A DNA stretch of 42,500 nt from Chara braunii (GCA_003427395.1 BFEA01000489.1:646785-689284); one strand, 5' to 3'; positions 30,154-42,024 are shown, counted from the first letter of the stretch. Numbers and translations: made by a program. Notes: generated by a model not told the origin, from the letters alone.

Positions 30154-31758
30154 TGGCGTGGGCTAGTGCGAGCTACGGGGAGCTTTGCGCCGGTAGCGCC
30201 GAAACTGCCACGAACAGTCGTGGGGTTCATCTCACCTCGGCGACATGCGTCCGGGACTTGCCACGTCGGTCGAGGGCGTGGCGGCGACACGTGGGACGCG
30301 AGATCTGCGGAGGCCGGTGAAAGCGAGTTTTGGCCATGCGCGGGCTCCGGAAGGGAGCAAAGGGCGCGCTGGGCCAGGGAAACTCGCGGGCGGACGCAGC
30401 GTGAAGCTGACTGGAAGAAGACGGCACATCATCGACATCGCCTTTCGTGTAGAAGACGTATTGCCACAAACTGCAGCGCGACGTGCGGAGCGGAACAGCG
30501 CAGACGATCGCACGGGGGAGGACTTGGCGACACGGGGAGAGTTGTCAAGAAAGCAAGAAATAACCCCAAGGCGAGAGAGACGACAGGCCAGTGGAAGAAA
30601 GGGCGGTGGAAACGACGAAAGGAGGGACGGGATAAACACAGAGAGGAGGACACAGCGGGCCAAGGAGGTTGAGGGGAGGTGTGGCATGACCTCAAAGAAA
30701 GACACGCGAGGCCCCGGGACGCGACGAACGGTAATAGCAGGGGAGAGAGGAAGAATAAAACACCGGGTGGGGGGAAGAAAACGGGGAGAAACGGCGGAGA
30801 AGAGGAATCAAAGAGCAGGGATGAGGAAGACAGTAGAAGGAAAAGGACGAAAGGCGGGTGGGAAAACGATAAAAAAAAAAAAAAAAAAAAGCGAGTTGTT
30901 GAGGAAAAGGAGGGGGGGGGCCCAAATTGACACGAGGGATCGGGGAGAAACGTCCAGGGAACTGGTACGGGGGAACGGGGAGACCGTTTCAGGGAGACCA
31001 CGCCCGGCCGGCTGGAACGTGTCGGTGCGATCACCGGAACAGGTAAGAGTGGAGTGCATCACCACCGCGGCAGCAGAGGGGGACGCGCACCGGGTGGGGG
31101 GAAGGAAACGGGGAGGAACGACAGAGAGGAAGAATCGAAGAGCAGGGACGAGGAAGACAGTAGAAGGGAGTAGGGACGAGGAAGACAGTAGCAGGAAAAG
31201 GACGGAAAAGGTGGGTGGGGGAACGATCGGAAAAAAGAGAAGCGAGCTGTTGAGGAAAAGGAGGGTGGGGGCGCAAATCGACACGAGGGATCGGGGAGAA
31301 ACGTCCAGGGAACTGGCACGGGGGAACGGGAAGACCGTTTCAGGGAGACCACGCCCGGGCAGTAGGAACGTGTCGGCGAGATCACCAGGACAGGAAAGGG
31401 TGGAGCGCATCACCATAGCTGCAGCAGAAGGGGACGCATCGCAAACGACTAAGAGACAGAGACGAGGTAAGTAGGCGGCACTCTTCCCCTTGGGCGAGCG
31501 AGGCAAGAGTAACGGCGGCCTGACACGGTTAAGGGCACCAGTAAAGGGAGGAGGGACAGCGAACGTGGAGGGCGCAATCGTGGCCTCCCATCCTGCACCA
31601 GCCAGTCTCTTGGAAGAAAAAAAAAAAAAAAAAAAAAAAAAAACAACCAAAACGAGTAAGAACCAAAAAACGAGGAAGAACCAAAAAACGGAGGAACCCG
31701 CAAGCATACAAAAGTAAATAGTCAGATATAAGTAGGAAACAACAGCAAAACGGCCACC
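30154..31758 (+). promoter_or_regulatory. LINE 5' untranslated region with tandem monomers
   Basis: GC- and purine-rich leader before ORF1. Two monomers begin with CACCGGGTGGGGGGAAG at 30761 and 31088 (period 327 bp). The second carries a 28-bp internal duplication (GGGACGAGGAAGACAGTAG twice) and runs to about 31440. Shared blocks are GCGAG(T/C)TGTTGAGGAAAAGG, CGGGGAGAAACGTCCAGGG and AGACCGTTTCAGGGAGACC. Tandem 5' monomers act as promoters in mouse L1, so a promoter role is inferred here. Poly(A) tracts lie at about 30870-30889 and 31618-31643. Confidence 0.55.
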
Positions 31759-34665
31759 ATGAGATTGATAAACAGAACACAGTGGGCGCACAGAGGACTG
31801 GACTCAATGCTCTTTTATAGCGGAGCAATGAGACACATCGCGGACGACCACCTCAGATACGGGAAATGGGCCCAGCAGAGCCAGGCCCCGCGGGAGCCCA
31901 AACTGGGCCCGGCGGCATTCACACAGACTGGTGAAGAAGAGGGGTCGCAACGACGGGTGGAGGACACCGGGGTGTTAACAGAAGAAGAGAAGGCAGTGGA
32001 ACTACACAAGCAAACAGGCCGGGGTAGATCACAACCACCCCCCATGCAGGCCTCCGACAGCCACACCGCCCAACTCTCCTGGGCTGACCGACTTAAGGGC
32101 CTGCCCAAGGGCCGCATGCTCACAATCCAGAGAGGCCAAAAGGGCCTGCGCATTGGGAACCTGGACATCCCGCTGGAGGGACTGCCGCCAGCCCGGGCGA
32201 TCTTCATGTCAAAACTCTTGTTCCCATCGGAAACAAAAGTGGTCACACAAGGAGGGAAACAGGTAATGGTCAAAGCATACCCTAATACAGGAGTCTCCAG
32301 CAGAGACGAGATCTACACGAAGCACGCGAACAATTAGGTTTTTCACAATGAGAAAGCCAAGTGGATCGGCCGAAGGTTGGAAACACTCAAGGGGAATGCC
32401 GACCAGGCGAGATATCAGTTTCTAATACAGCCTGTCTCGAATACTCTGTTCACGGTCCTGAGCATGCACGAAGCGGACAAACAACTGATCGACGGGTGGC
32501 AGCACCTGAGGTGTGAGCGGTCGGAGGTGCGCATCCACCAGTGGGTGCCGCAACGAAGGCTGGGCCCAGAAGAAAGAAGGGCCCAACTGATGCAAGACCA
32601 TTACTGGGTGGAGTTCCGCTATATGCCTGTCGAGATTCAAGCTGCCTTCGTCTATGATTTCGGGTTGATGTATGATATTGTGGCCTTCATTGACCCCCTC
32701 CCCTCCTTTGTTGCCAAAAGGGACGATTATCTGATGCAGGCCCTTGACTTCCCCCTGGGCCAGCCTTTCTCCCTGGATGACGTGATTCCGTACAGGGTAG
32801 GGAGCAAACAATACATGATTCATACCGCGCATAAGATGCGCCCATGGTGCCCCAAATGCAGAACATATGGGCACCTCTGCACGGAGTATGTCTGTCCACT
32901 ACACCCACAGAAGAGGACTCGATCTTCTGGCAGGTTGCAGAGGGACCCAAATAAGGCGACTCACTGGCGTACCGTGGACCCGGGCCACGAGGGATGGGTG
33001 TACTTGGAGGACCGAACGAAAGAAAGGGTCCCAAAGGGATGGGCCTAGGAAAGAACAGGTCAGACAGAATGGGAAACACGCCCTCCAAATACATGGACCC
33101 CCCCGGCGCCGGTGGAAGAGAAGATACAGGAAACGCAGAAAATCCCTTAGTTGGAAAATGAGGAGAATAAGGAAAATACGGACAACCGGAATTGGACGAA
33201 GGTGGAAAGGAGGGGAGTGAAAGAGAAATGGATGCCAAAAAAAAATTGGGCCCTGGAATTGGGCAGAAGGAAGGAAACAGTGGCAAAACCCCCAGAGACC
33301 CGCTGGGTCCCCATGCGGAGCGCTACGTCCCCACCTCTACGCAAACAAAGGAAAGTTGCTTCACACAGCACAGGAACAGAGGGGAAACACCGACCCCGGG
33401 ACAGGTAACTAAGGAGGTGGCCAAAAGGAACACAGAACAGACAGAACCCCCACCGGCGACAGAACTGGACCAGGCTGGAATGCAAAATAACACGGAAAAA
33501 AACGGGGGAGGGATGGGGGAAGTACGGGGAGGAGGGACCAGAGAGAAAACAGATAACAGGGGACGAACTAGGAGATGCAGCGGACCATGCCCAGGAGATG
33601 GATATCGATCCCTTCCAAGCCGCTTTCATCCCAGAACCGATGGAGGTGGACCCCCTCCCGGCAAACGTCGGCGAGTCGCCCGAAGGGCTGACCCCCAGGG
33701 GAGAGGTTGCAGCAGGGGAGGAAGGAGCCCCACCACCACAGATGCCTGTGGAACAGAAGCTCATCGTCATTGCAGACTGGCTTATGACCAACCTCAAAGC
33801 CAAGTATGGCCCCCGCACAGAAGAATTATGGGATCAAACATACATGGAACTGTTCCCGTTGTTGGACACCAGCACCTCCCTCAAAAGGGTGCTCGAGCAC
33901 GGACTGCACCTGGGAGTGGGATGGACGGAAGCGTGGCATAGACTAGCCACCTTAGTCTTTTCACGTTTCCAGCCATCTCGACCAACCACCGAGAACGAGG
34001 AAGACGTAGAAATGGCACAGAACTATGACGACCACAGCGAAAAGCTCCCCTCGACCTCGGACCCGCCTGCCCCCCCTCCCGATCCGACACCCCCCGACCC
34101 CGAAGAAGACACCCCACTGGAGTTAGTGCGAAAGAAAAAACTCAGACACGTAGTAGAACAGGGCCAGGATATGGGGACATTGTCACAGGCCGCTATACTG
34201 CTGATTCTCGTACGCAGGAGAGACGGGAAATGGGAGATTGGCCTGTCCCCGGCCGGGAAGGACAGGCAGGGCGGACTCACACTACAGGGTATGACCTCCT
34301 TTTGGGCGGAACCGAAGAACTGTCAATCGGAAGCGGCTGCGGGGCTCCTGCAGATGCACCTGGACACATACATTGCTGAGAATCTTCCCCCAGGTGCACA
34401 AGCTATGGCATCGGTGTCGCTCGACCCAAAAAAAATTGCTCTCAGAGATGTATACATCCGATACGAGCCGGACAAGGACGCAGGCCTTAGATGGCACACT
34501 CACTCCCAATTGTTAGATCTGCAAACAGTCAAGATCAGGTCCAGCGAGACCTGGACAGTGCAAGATGTTCAGCGATGCCTGGGAACAATGCTTAGACTGG
34601 GCATGCAGAGAGGAGCAGCAGGGTGGGATTGGGAAAAGCTTCCATGGGTCCGTCTCGACACCTAA
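31759..34665 (+). pseudogene. LINE ORF1: DUF4283-like plus zinc knuckle, long C-terminal tail
   Basis: The ATG sits in a strong context (CGGCCACCATGAG). One frame runs 31759-34665 with stops TAG 32335, TAG 33046, TAG 33148 and TAA 33406, so it is dead. The middle part resembles the DUF4283 RNA-binding region of plant L1 ORF1 (..FLIQPVSNTLFTVLSMHEAD.. WVEFRYMPVEIQAAF). A zinc knuckle WCPKCRTYGHLCTEYVC follows at 32845-32895. From about 33409 a ~420-codon tail continues open to TAA 34663-34665: Pro/Glu-rich segments, RYGPRTEEL-like block, RRRDGKWEIGLSPAGKD, and YIRYEPDKDAGLRWHTHSQ. I do not recognise the tail, but its first two thirds are preserved in the second copy at 29367-30153. The protein would coat LINE RNA. 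Confidence 0.75.
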
Positions 34666-34669
34666 AACA

Positions 34670-37600
34670 ATGGACCCGGTTAAAGCAGTGTACGGGAAGG
34701 ATCGGATCTGGAACCAATGCCGGCAGCCAGCGGACCTGGACCTGCGCTTCCTGAATGTTAACGGCCAGGCATCCCGCAAACCCGACAAACATGACGCGAT
34801 ATGGGACTTGATCAGGGGGGTAGGGGACAAAAAGTGGTCGGACGTCGTGTGCATCCAGGAAACACATTTGATGGATACCCCGGAACACAACCACTACCAC
34901 AAAAAAATATGGTTGCATAAGGCGAGCAGGGCACACTCCCCGAAACCAGGGAGTGTCGGAGTGGCTATCTGGTTCCCCCTAGAGTCTCGGGCTGATACGG
35001 TGTATCGAGGACTGCTGGGAGTTCTGGCACACACAAAAACAGCACATACCATGGGAAACTGACTGGTTCAACAACGGTCTTCTCTATTTGGGGAAAAAAT
35101 GCAGAGAATACTCCAAACTTTTGGCAGCACGAAAGAACACCCAGGAAATGGAAGTCCATAACCGCCTTCACCAGCTTGAACAACAAGAACAGGAAAAACA
35201 CCAGAGTCAGGCAGCTCTCAATAATCATCCGGAACTACAATCCTTACAACATCAGTTTCGGACCTACGCGACGCAGCGGTGGGAAGGAACACGTATTAGG
35301 GGGCGAATGGCACGCCATGAAACAGAAGGGACAATGGACAAAAAAATATTTGCCTTGGCCCGCGCACGATCTCACCGAACCACAATAGAAGCGCTATATG
35401 ATCCGCAGTTAGGAAACCGGGAAGTGGCGACCTCAATGCCACATTGCATGCAAATCGCAAGAACATTCTTCAAAGACATGTTCACCTCCAGGTACCCTGG
35501 TAGGGAGGAGGCAGCCTGAGAAAGGGAGATTACAAACTTTCTAGCACCATTGGAGAAGACCCTGACAGATCAGCAAAGGGAGCAACTTGACAAACCCCTA
35601 ACCAAGGAGGAGGTCTGGACAACGCTGAAACAGATGGACGACGAAAAAAACCCGGGGGTGGATGGATTCCCAAAAGAATTCTTGGAATCGCTCTGGCCAA
35701 CTATGGCCCCGGACCTCATGGCCTTTTATCAGCACATGTTGGAAACAGGACACATGGGGGAGCTGGTAGGACGAGGGGTCCTCACCCTGCTGCATAAAAA
35801 AGGCGACCGAATGGACATCAGGAATTATAGACCGATAACCTTGCTTACTATGGTATACAAAATGCTCTCCAAAGCCTTGGCAAACCGCCTGATTCTGGTT
35901 TTGGAAGACATCATCCATCCGGCACAAACGGGGTTCATTAAGGGACGCAGAATCCACGATAACATTTTACTGGTTAACGAAATCCTTAAGCTAACGAGGC
36001 AAGATAAAGGTAACGCAGCCGTGATCTTCATCGATTTTGCGAAAGCATACGATCACGTGGATTGGACCTTCTTAGACAGATGCATGCAAAAAATGAATAT
36101 AGGGCTAGCCTTTCGACGCTGGACGAAGATCTTACACCACAATGCGACCATGAGCGTCCAGGTGAACGGATTGATGGCACCAGATATCTCGCTGCAACGC
36201 CCGGTCCGCCAAGGGGATCCCCTAGCACCCTTCCTTTTTATCATCGTGATGGAGGCACTGGCAGCAAACCTGCGTACTAACAAAGACCTTAGAAAACTAC
36301 AGATTTTTGCCATCCCGGAGGAGGCGATCCCGGTATGCTCGATGTTCGCAGACGACCTAACGGTAATGGTGGATGCCACCCCCACGAATATGGAGGAGAT
36401 CAAACATCTGCTGGACCGTTTCACAGAGGTCACGGACATGACGGTCAACTGGGGGAATAAAACGCTTGGATGGTGCCACCACCAAGGAGTGCGTCCACTG
36501 GAACAACCTAGAGTCAAATGGCTGCCGAAAAATGCCCCGGTTAGAGTATTGGGCATAATGTTGACGACATCCGGGAAACCAGCCTCCAACGACGAATGGA
36601 TTCTCAAACCAGCACTGCAAAAACTGACGAGTTGGAACGATAAGCATACATCCCTGATTGGGAGAGCGCTGGCAATCAACAATGCAGTCTTGGAAGCCTT
36701 GTGGTACAGATCATCCCTTTGGGCCCTCAACAAAGACACGGTCAGATCACTCAAGAGGCAAAGTACCGCCTTGTTGTGGAGAGGCAACAACGAACTACCA
36801 AATGTCATAAGTAGGGTGGTGTGGTCATCAATGATCTAGCCCAAGGACAAAGGGGGGCTGGGTATCCTGGACCCAGTCATCCAGGTCACCACCTTGATGG
36901 TACAATGGGTCAAAAGACTCATTTTCACGCCGGACCTCCCTTGGTACCATCTGGCCCTGGAACAAATCACTAGACTGGCCCCGCAAGCGCCGCGAGGACT
37001 GGACCCCCTAATATGGTTAGAGGGCCGCCACTGGTCCATCGCAGTGCCCCCGCATTGACAGAGAGTCCACGCGAGGAGCAGCAAGGACTGACCTGGCCAA
37101 AGACGACTTCTGGCCTCGGGTGTTGAGAGTCTGGCGCCAACTCCAGCTACCGGAGAAATCTATGCCGAGCAGGTGGGAAGAAGTGATGAGACAACCCCTC
37201 TTTGGCAACAGGAACATTACGGACAAAAACGGTAGGGTGCGCTGCAGTTCAGCCCCCCCATGGAACAACTGGGTTAGAAATGGCGTATTAAGGATTAAGG
37301 ATTTATGGGACACGACGACTAGGGACTGGAAGACAGCACAACGACTGAGGGGTCAGTTGAGGTATTGCCACGACATTGAAAGGAATCTCGAAACCCTGAT
37401 CTAAGACATCCCCCTGGACTGGGTACGCACCCTCCGTAAAGGCCCTCGGCCAGCAAAAGGGGACTGGGTTGCAATCCGGGGCGACACACAGACTGTTGGG
37501 AGGGTGGTGGAAACACGGGCAGATGAATCCCAGATCAAACTCTTTTGGAAAGGAAAAAACAACATCCTTACCGCTCACTCCCCGGTCATGGAACGGTGGG

Positions 37601-38679
37601 GGAAGAACGAAGAATGGTATAGAATCCGGGTACTGGAACACGATCGCGAATGGATCGTCTATCGTCCCGACACTCCTTTAGTCGAACTAGCCTTCGACCC
37701 GGAGGATTGGCACTGGAAACCCACACGGAGAACACAAACCAACCTCCTCGCCCTATCGGTAAAGGCGACCTACCGCCTGCTGAGGCCGAAGGTGAACCTA
37801 AAAGAAATAGTCAAAACTCGCTGGATAGCCCACTTGAACATGAGTCGGGGGTCAGTCCGCCCGATCCGGTGGTTTGCAACCACACGCTCCAAACCCGCCA
37901 AACTGGCGTCGCTGCAGTGGCAGATCGAGCACTCTGCCTTCCAACAAACAACTGGTTAATAGACCGCACGACCCTGGAGCAGAAGGGTCTGGCGCTCCCC
38001 TGGTGCAAATCATGCCAGATGGCCTTCCCCTCTTGAAAGATCCCGGAGACTATCGAGCACATTTTCCTGCAGTGCCTGGGGGCGGTCCTCACTTGGCGCT
38101 GGTGGGACAGGATATGGCGCCTCCTTGACACAGGCTCCGACTGGCCGTGGGATTGGAGGGCGATGCTGTGTGAAGCTTGGACCTCCCCCACAGACAGTGA
38201 TTTTGAAAACAACATGTTCAAAACAAGGAGGAGAGCTGTAATCTGGGCACTTTGGGGGAAGCGCTGCACTCACGCCATAGAGGGCATCCACATGGAGGGA
38301 GAGGAAGTAATAGAAATAATCAAGCAGTACATACAGCAGAAACTCCTCTCACGATGGCAGAAAACAAAAAATCAGTTACACAAGCTACACAGGAAGAAGG
38401 GCATCCAACAGGCAATTAATCAATTCTCAAGAGACTGGCTGGGGGGGGGAAAAGGGGGGTTGGATTGCTTATGTCCAATGGGATGGTGAAGGACAGGGAC
38501 AGGAGGGACAGGCTCCGGGACAAGAGCAGGCAGATTTCAAGAGGGACTACTGCATCTCCTTCAGCGAATGGACTAAAGTGGACCAGAGCGTGCCGTTGCT
38601 ATCTCCGACGGATTTTCCGGACCCGTTCCCAGAGTTGGGCACCGGGCGCCCACAGCCGCACCCACCTGCACCCACCTGA
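34670..38679 (+). pseudogene. LINE ORF2: endonuclease (deleted), reverse transcriptase, zf-RVT
   Basis: Starts at ATG 34670, four bases after the ORF1 stop and in another frame. Endonuclease: FLNVNGQ and IQETH remain. At about 35006 some 570 bases (middle of the domain with the DFN, SRID and DH motifs) are missing compared with 27968-29345, and the frame shifts. RT: 35550-36836 is intact in its core, with NPGVDGFP, RNYRPITLL, FIDFAKAYDHVDW (motif A, about 36030), RQGDPLAPFLF (motif B) and FADDLTVM (motif C, about 36348). Stops include TGA 35517, TAG 36837, TGA 37054, a stop near 37402 and TGA 38034. The tail carries a zf-RVT-like WCKSC...HIFLQC (about 38004-38075). The final acidic/Pro-rich segment ends at TGA 38677. 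No RNase H domain was recognised. Confidence 0.88.
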
Positions 38680-39043
38680 CCCACAAGGTGATGGGTCGGA
38701 CTTAGCTCTACATGAGCTGTCTTGGGTGGTTATGGGCGGGTGCAGCCAGCATGCCTTTCTGGGTGACGGGCGGGTGAAGATTTGACCTGGGTCACTCACT
38801 GGGTGGGTGGAAGGCGGGTGATGGCTTGGCATGGGTCACCCGACCCATAGACCCAGGATGACCCTGAAATTATGCAAACCTCCCCCCCCCCCGCCCCTTG
38901 TGTAGTGCGTCGGGCTTGAGGTTGAGAGCCAAAGAAAAAAGTGCCTGATTCAGTTGACCAGGTCCTGATAAAGTAACGCCAGTGCGAAAGAAAAAAAGCG
39001 GCACGCTCCAGCAGTGCAGCTGCCTCTGGGAAAAAAAAAAAAA
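38680..39043 (+). other. LINE 3' UTR and candidate poly(A)
   Basis: GGGTGGGTG/ACCCACC-rich text follows the ORF2 stop. A run of 13 A (39031-39043) after CTGCCTCTGGG is a candidate poly(A) end. The element's 5' limit is uncertain, so a target-site duplication could not be tested. Confidence 0.4.
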
Positions 39044-39389
39044 TCTTGAAATATTTTCCTTTGAGATGTTCGAGTCTCATTGCTTTGTTTTGTTTTTTTT
39101 GTTTTTTTTTTTAATATAAAGCCCAGGTTGTTGTAGAAGCCGGAGTCCAAACACACGGGGTTACTGACAGAGCTATTGGTTGTCCTGACAGTCCCTTATC
39201 CTCCGTAAGACCACTTTCCCTACCCATCCTCTCGGCAATTCTCCTAGCGTACCCCTATCCTACTATCCTACCTGAGTATTGAGTACTCAAGACTATCACC
39301 ATGCTATGTTGCCATTGTTTTAATAATAGGATTTTAGATGTCGTTGTTGCAATGCTATGTTGCCGATGAAATGGTGATGGTGTAAGGGA
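39044..39389. other. Region downstream of the LINE, no gene
   Basis: Short T- and A-runs and a repeated CAATGCTATGTTGCC/CCATGCTATGTTGCC string (about 39299 and 39350). No coding content seen. Confidence 0.4.
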
Positions 39390-39469
39390 CTGTGCAGGAG
39401 GGTGCCGGTTCGAGGCCGTCCGTGTACGGCGGGGCATGATGCTCCAAACACACGTTGTTCAGTAATCAC
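39390..39469 (+). repeat. 80-bp direct repeat with tRNA-type B box, copy 1
   Basis: CTGTGCAGGAGGGTGCC, then GGTTCGAGGCC (39407-39417, fits the pol III B-box consensus), then CGTCCGTGTACGGCGGGG and CACACGTTGTTCAGTAATCAC. It differs from copy 2 at a single base. Confidence 0.8.
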
Positions 39470-39716
39470 TGTGAAGGCGTCCGTGAACCTCGGGCAGTTG
39501 GCCCTTGTGCGTGAGCGGGATAAAGTAGCGGTGGTGAGCTGCGTGTTGTCCAAGCGGAGTGTGTGTGGATTGTTCGAGTCCGTGGTGTGGTGTGTGTGTG
39601 GGTGTGGTGTGAGTTCAAGGACGCTACAACCTTGGAGGTGGGCCGCATATCACGACCGGTATGGATGCAGTTTTTATAACAACTCCAAGGGTTGTAGTGG
39701 TTACGATACTTCGCTT

Positions 39717-39796
39717 CTGTGCAGGAGGGTGCCGGTTCGAGGCCGTCCGTGTACAGCGGGGCATGATGCTCCAAACACACGTTGTTCAGTAATCAC
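39717..39796 (+). repeat. 80-bp direct repeat with tRNA-type B box, copy 2
   Basis: Near-identical to 39390-39469, 327 bp downstream. Upstream GTTGTAGTGGTTACGATACTTCGC (split: GTTGTAGTGG, TTACGATACT, TCGC; from 39691) has the look of a tRNA D-arm/A box, and the B box is 39734-39744 with a 7-base T-loop TTCGAGG. It is likely the head of a tRNA-derived SINE. No full cloverleaf forms, so it is not called a tRNA. Confidence 0.55.
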
Positions 39797-40939
39797 AGGC
39801 TGATGCGGGTGGGTGTGGATGAAGAAAATTCAGGTATTGGACGCGGGCGGGTGATGATACTCTTACGGGTGCGGGCGGGTGTGGGTGAGGGCTTTTTTCG
39901 GGTCCTGGGCGGATCGGGCGTGGGGCTGAAATTTCAAAAAATATTTTGGGTGGGTGGGGTCATCTAAAAGTAAAAAATAAAATTCTTGGGCCTGGTGGAT
40001 GGGGGGGAAAAACAATTGGGCGGGTTGGGTCGAGGGTGAGGAAAAAAAAAAATTGCCCACCTCTGCCCGTTCCCCCCCCCAACAGCTTTCCTTGGCAGAC
40101 ATGCGGTGGTACGGCGCAGAATAGACCGTCGGCATGGATGTGGCATCACCGAGACCAACAGAGGAGTGTGACGACCCCCCGTTCGTCAATTTAAGCAGCT
40201 CCAAGCGGGGGCCATAATATCCAACACGTCCACAGAACAACTGCAAAGTTTGAATTTCATACAGCGACAAGCACAACAATAAATTAACTGATTCATTTCA
40301 TGTCAAACCGCCCTGGCCCAAGCAACAAAACCCCCTGGAGTAGCCATTTGGCTACACCCGATGTCAAGGTATACTATGTAATGGTTTCAATGGAGTGAAT
40401 GCCCGTTCCCGTTCAAACGGGTAAGTTCAATTCCCCAAGCACTTCGTCCAATTCCGTTCAAACCGTTTACAGGCTACGTTGTGGGAAGTGATTAAACTTG
40501 GTGCACGCACGTACGGGGCTACCACGGGGTGCGGCGAGTTTGGTAATATCACAAAAAAAAAAAAAAAACCTCTATATCCCTCTCAAAACCCCCTAAACTG
40601 CCCCCCCCGCCTTGCAAAGCATATTCTCAACTGCCGCAGCCAATCCCNCCTTTTTTTTTTTTTTTTTTTTAATCAGAACCTCTCGGTTCTGGCTCCTGCC
40701 ATTATGGGGAGCGACAGTCCGGTTCCTATTCCTTCGGCAAGTCAATCAGGAGTACAAGGATAACCCACAGGAGGCCCAAGTGAGCGACATTGATTGCTTC
40801 CGTCAGGAAGGATATAACACCCCTCACCCCTGCCTAAATTAACCTGTTGCAACTAAGCTTTTTCTGTGTGGCATCTACATGTCCCTTCTGCCTCTGTGTG
40901 CTCCTCTCAGCTATGGGCTGTCGGTTACTGCATGTATCT
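39797..40939. other. G-rich and mixed region, no firm gene
   Basis: GGGTGGGTG-type G-rich text to about 40050. A possible short coding stretch (..FLRQVNQEYKDNPQEAQVSDIDCFRQEG, about 40700-40810) lacks clear splice limits. An N at 40648 precedes a 20-base T-run. Confidence 0.35.
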
Positions 40940-41516
40940 CTAGAGCATGTCATGCTTGATTTCAACATGGTTGTTGTCATGTTCATGACTTTTTGTTGTA
41001 GCGTCCATTGCAGATTGTAGTGGCCCTGCGATATCCTGAGGCATGTAGAAACACGGGAAGGATGGGGTCACCCTTTTTTGGAACGCCCGATCATGAGGGA
41101 ACATTATTCCTATAGCACTGTTATCCCCATTCTGAATTGGATGTAGTCTAAGTTTATTCATGCTCACTATTTGGGTCATCTAACCCCTCCATCCGTATAG
41201 TGTATATCCGTGGGTGGGGTCGCGGCTTTGGAATCCATTGCGGGTTGCGGCGAAGCCCTAACAGCCAAGGTGCCTCGTCGTCCTCTGTTCTGATTGGAAG
41301 AATAACCACCCGTGAAAATCGGACTACTGGAGGAGGGGCGGGCCCGACTACGATGCTCAAGTGATCTTTAATGAAAATAAGTTTTATGGTGGCCCGTGGT
41401 TGTTGTTCTGTATTGCCCCCTAGTTGTTCTACTGGCGTTGCGAAGTTGGGAGCAGGGGCATGCTCAATTTCCAGTTTGTTGTTGTTCCCCTCTCTTGTTG
41501 TTGTTGTTGTTGTCAA
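40940..41516 (-). pseudogene. Unknown minus-strand coding region with a frameshift
   Basis: Two overlapping minus-strand frames look like one protein broken by a frameshift. The first (41516-41154) reads ..APNFATPVEQLGG.., KLIFIKDHLSIVVGPAPPP, VVRFSRVVILPIRTEDDEA. The second (41179-40940) reads MTQIVSMNKLRLHPIQNG, IGIMFPHDRAFQKRV and PCFYMPQDIAGPLQSA. Composition is protein-like and the opposite strand has no better reading. Family not recognised; an intron in place of a frameshift is possible. Confidence 0.35.
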
Positions 41517-41701
41517 GTGTGGGGAACTGTGGGTTAGTAACCGATGCCGAAAAATGAGATATAGTCAATTTTAGGTATGTATGATTTAAATTATGACGGT
41601 CACCCTGTGTTGTCGTCCAAGTTGGAGCTATGACTCATCCCATCACTTTCTTTGTCTGATTCAAGTTTCACATCTAACGGTTGTGCTATTTTTTTCTGCA
41701 G

Positions 41702-41887
41702 TCGGTCTTAGTTGTGGGTTTGTTGTGCCTGCCTGACGGTACCCCATGCTCACGACATCTTGATGTGGAGGAGGGGTCCGAGGAGGTGTTGCAACACCAA
41801 ATCTTTCGGGCCTACATTGACAGGGGTTGCCTCGTGCAACCCCCCTCATATATGGTTTCCACCTCTTGCACAAGGACTGCAAGTCAG
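41702..41887 (+). CDS. Probable internal exon of an unknown gene
   Basis: A strong acceptor (GCTATTTTTTTCTGCAG ending at 41701) opens exactly 62 codons: SVLVVGLLCLPDGTPCSRH, LDVEEGSEEVLQHQIF, RAYIDRGCLVQPPS. The exon ends in phase 0 at CAAGTCAG|GTAATG. The frame matches the next exon at 42025. No domain recognised. Confidence 0.55.
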
Positions 41888-42024
41888 GTAATGCCTTCCC
41901 ACGTTGTATCATGCACTTCTTGTTTTCATTGGATTATGGTGGCCTATTTAAGTCCCAGACAGTGTTCAGTTAGGAGCTTTTACTATTTTGTTTGTCGTCG
42001 TGTTTTTCTAACCTTTTCTTTGAG

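Noticed and set aside
30808-31791. 327-codon minus-strand ORF across the LINE 5' region
   Set aside because: Ser/Pro/Leu/Phe-rich reading of the complement of purine-rich repeats, antisense to the LINE and without motifs.
31759-33150. TAG codons in the LINE ORF1 read as reassigned sense codons
   Set aside because: The LINE also contains TGA and TAA stops and frameshifts, so ordinary decay explains them.
33192-33941. 249-codon plus-strand ORF overlapping LINE ORF1
   Set aside because: It overlaps the conserved ORF1 frame out of phase, and the same out-of-phase reading in the other copy is merely inherited.
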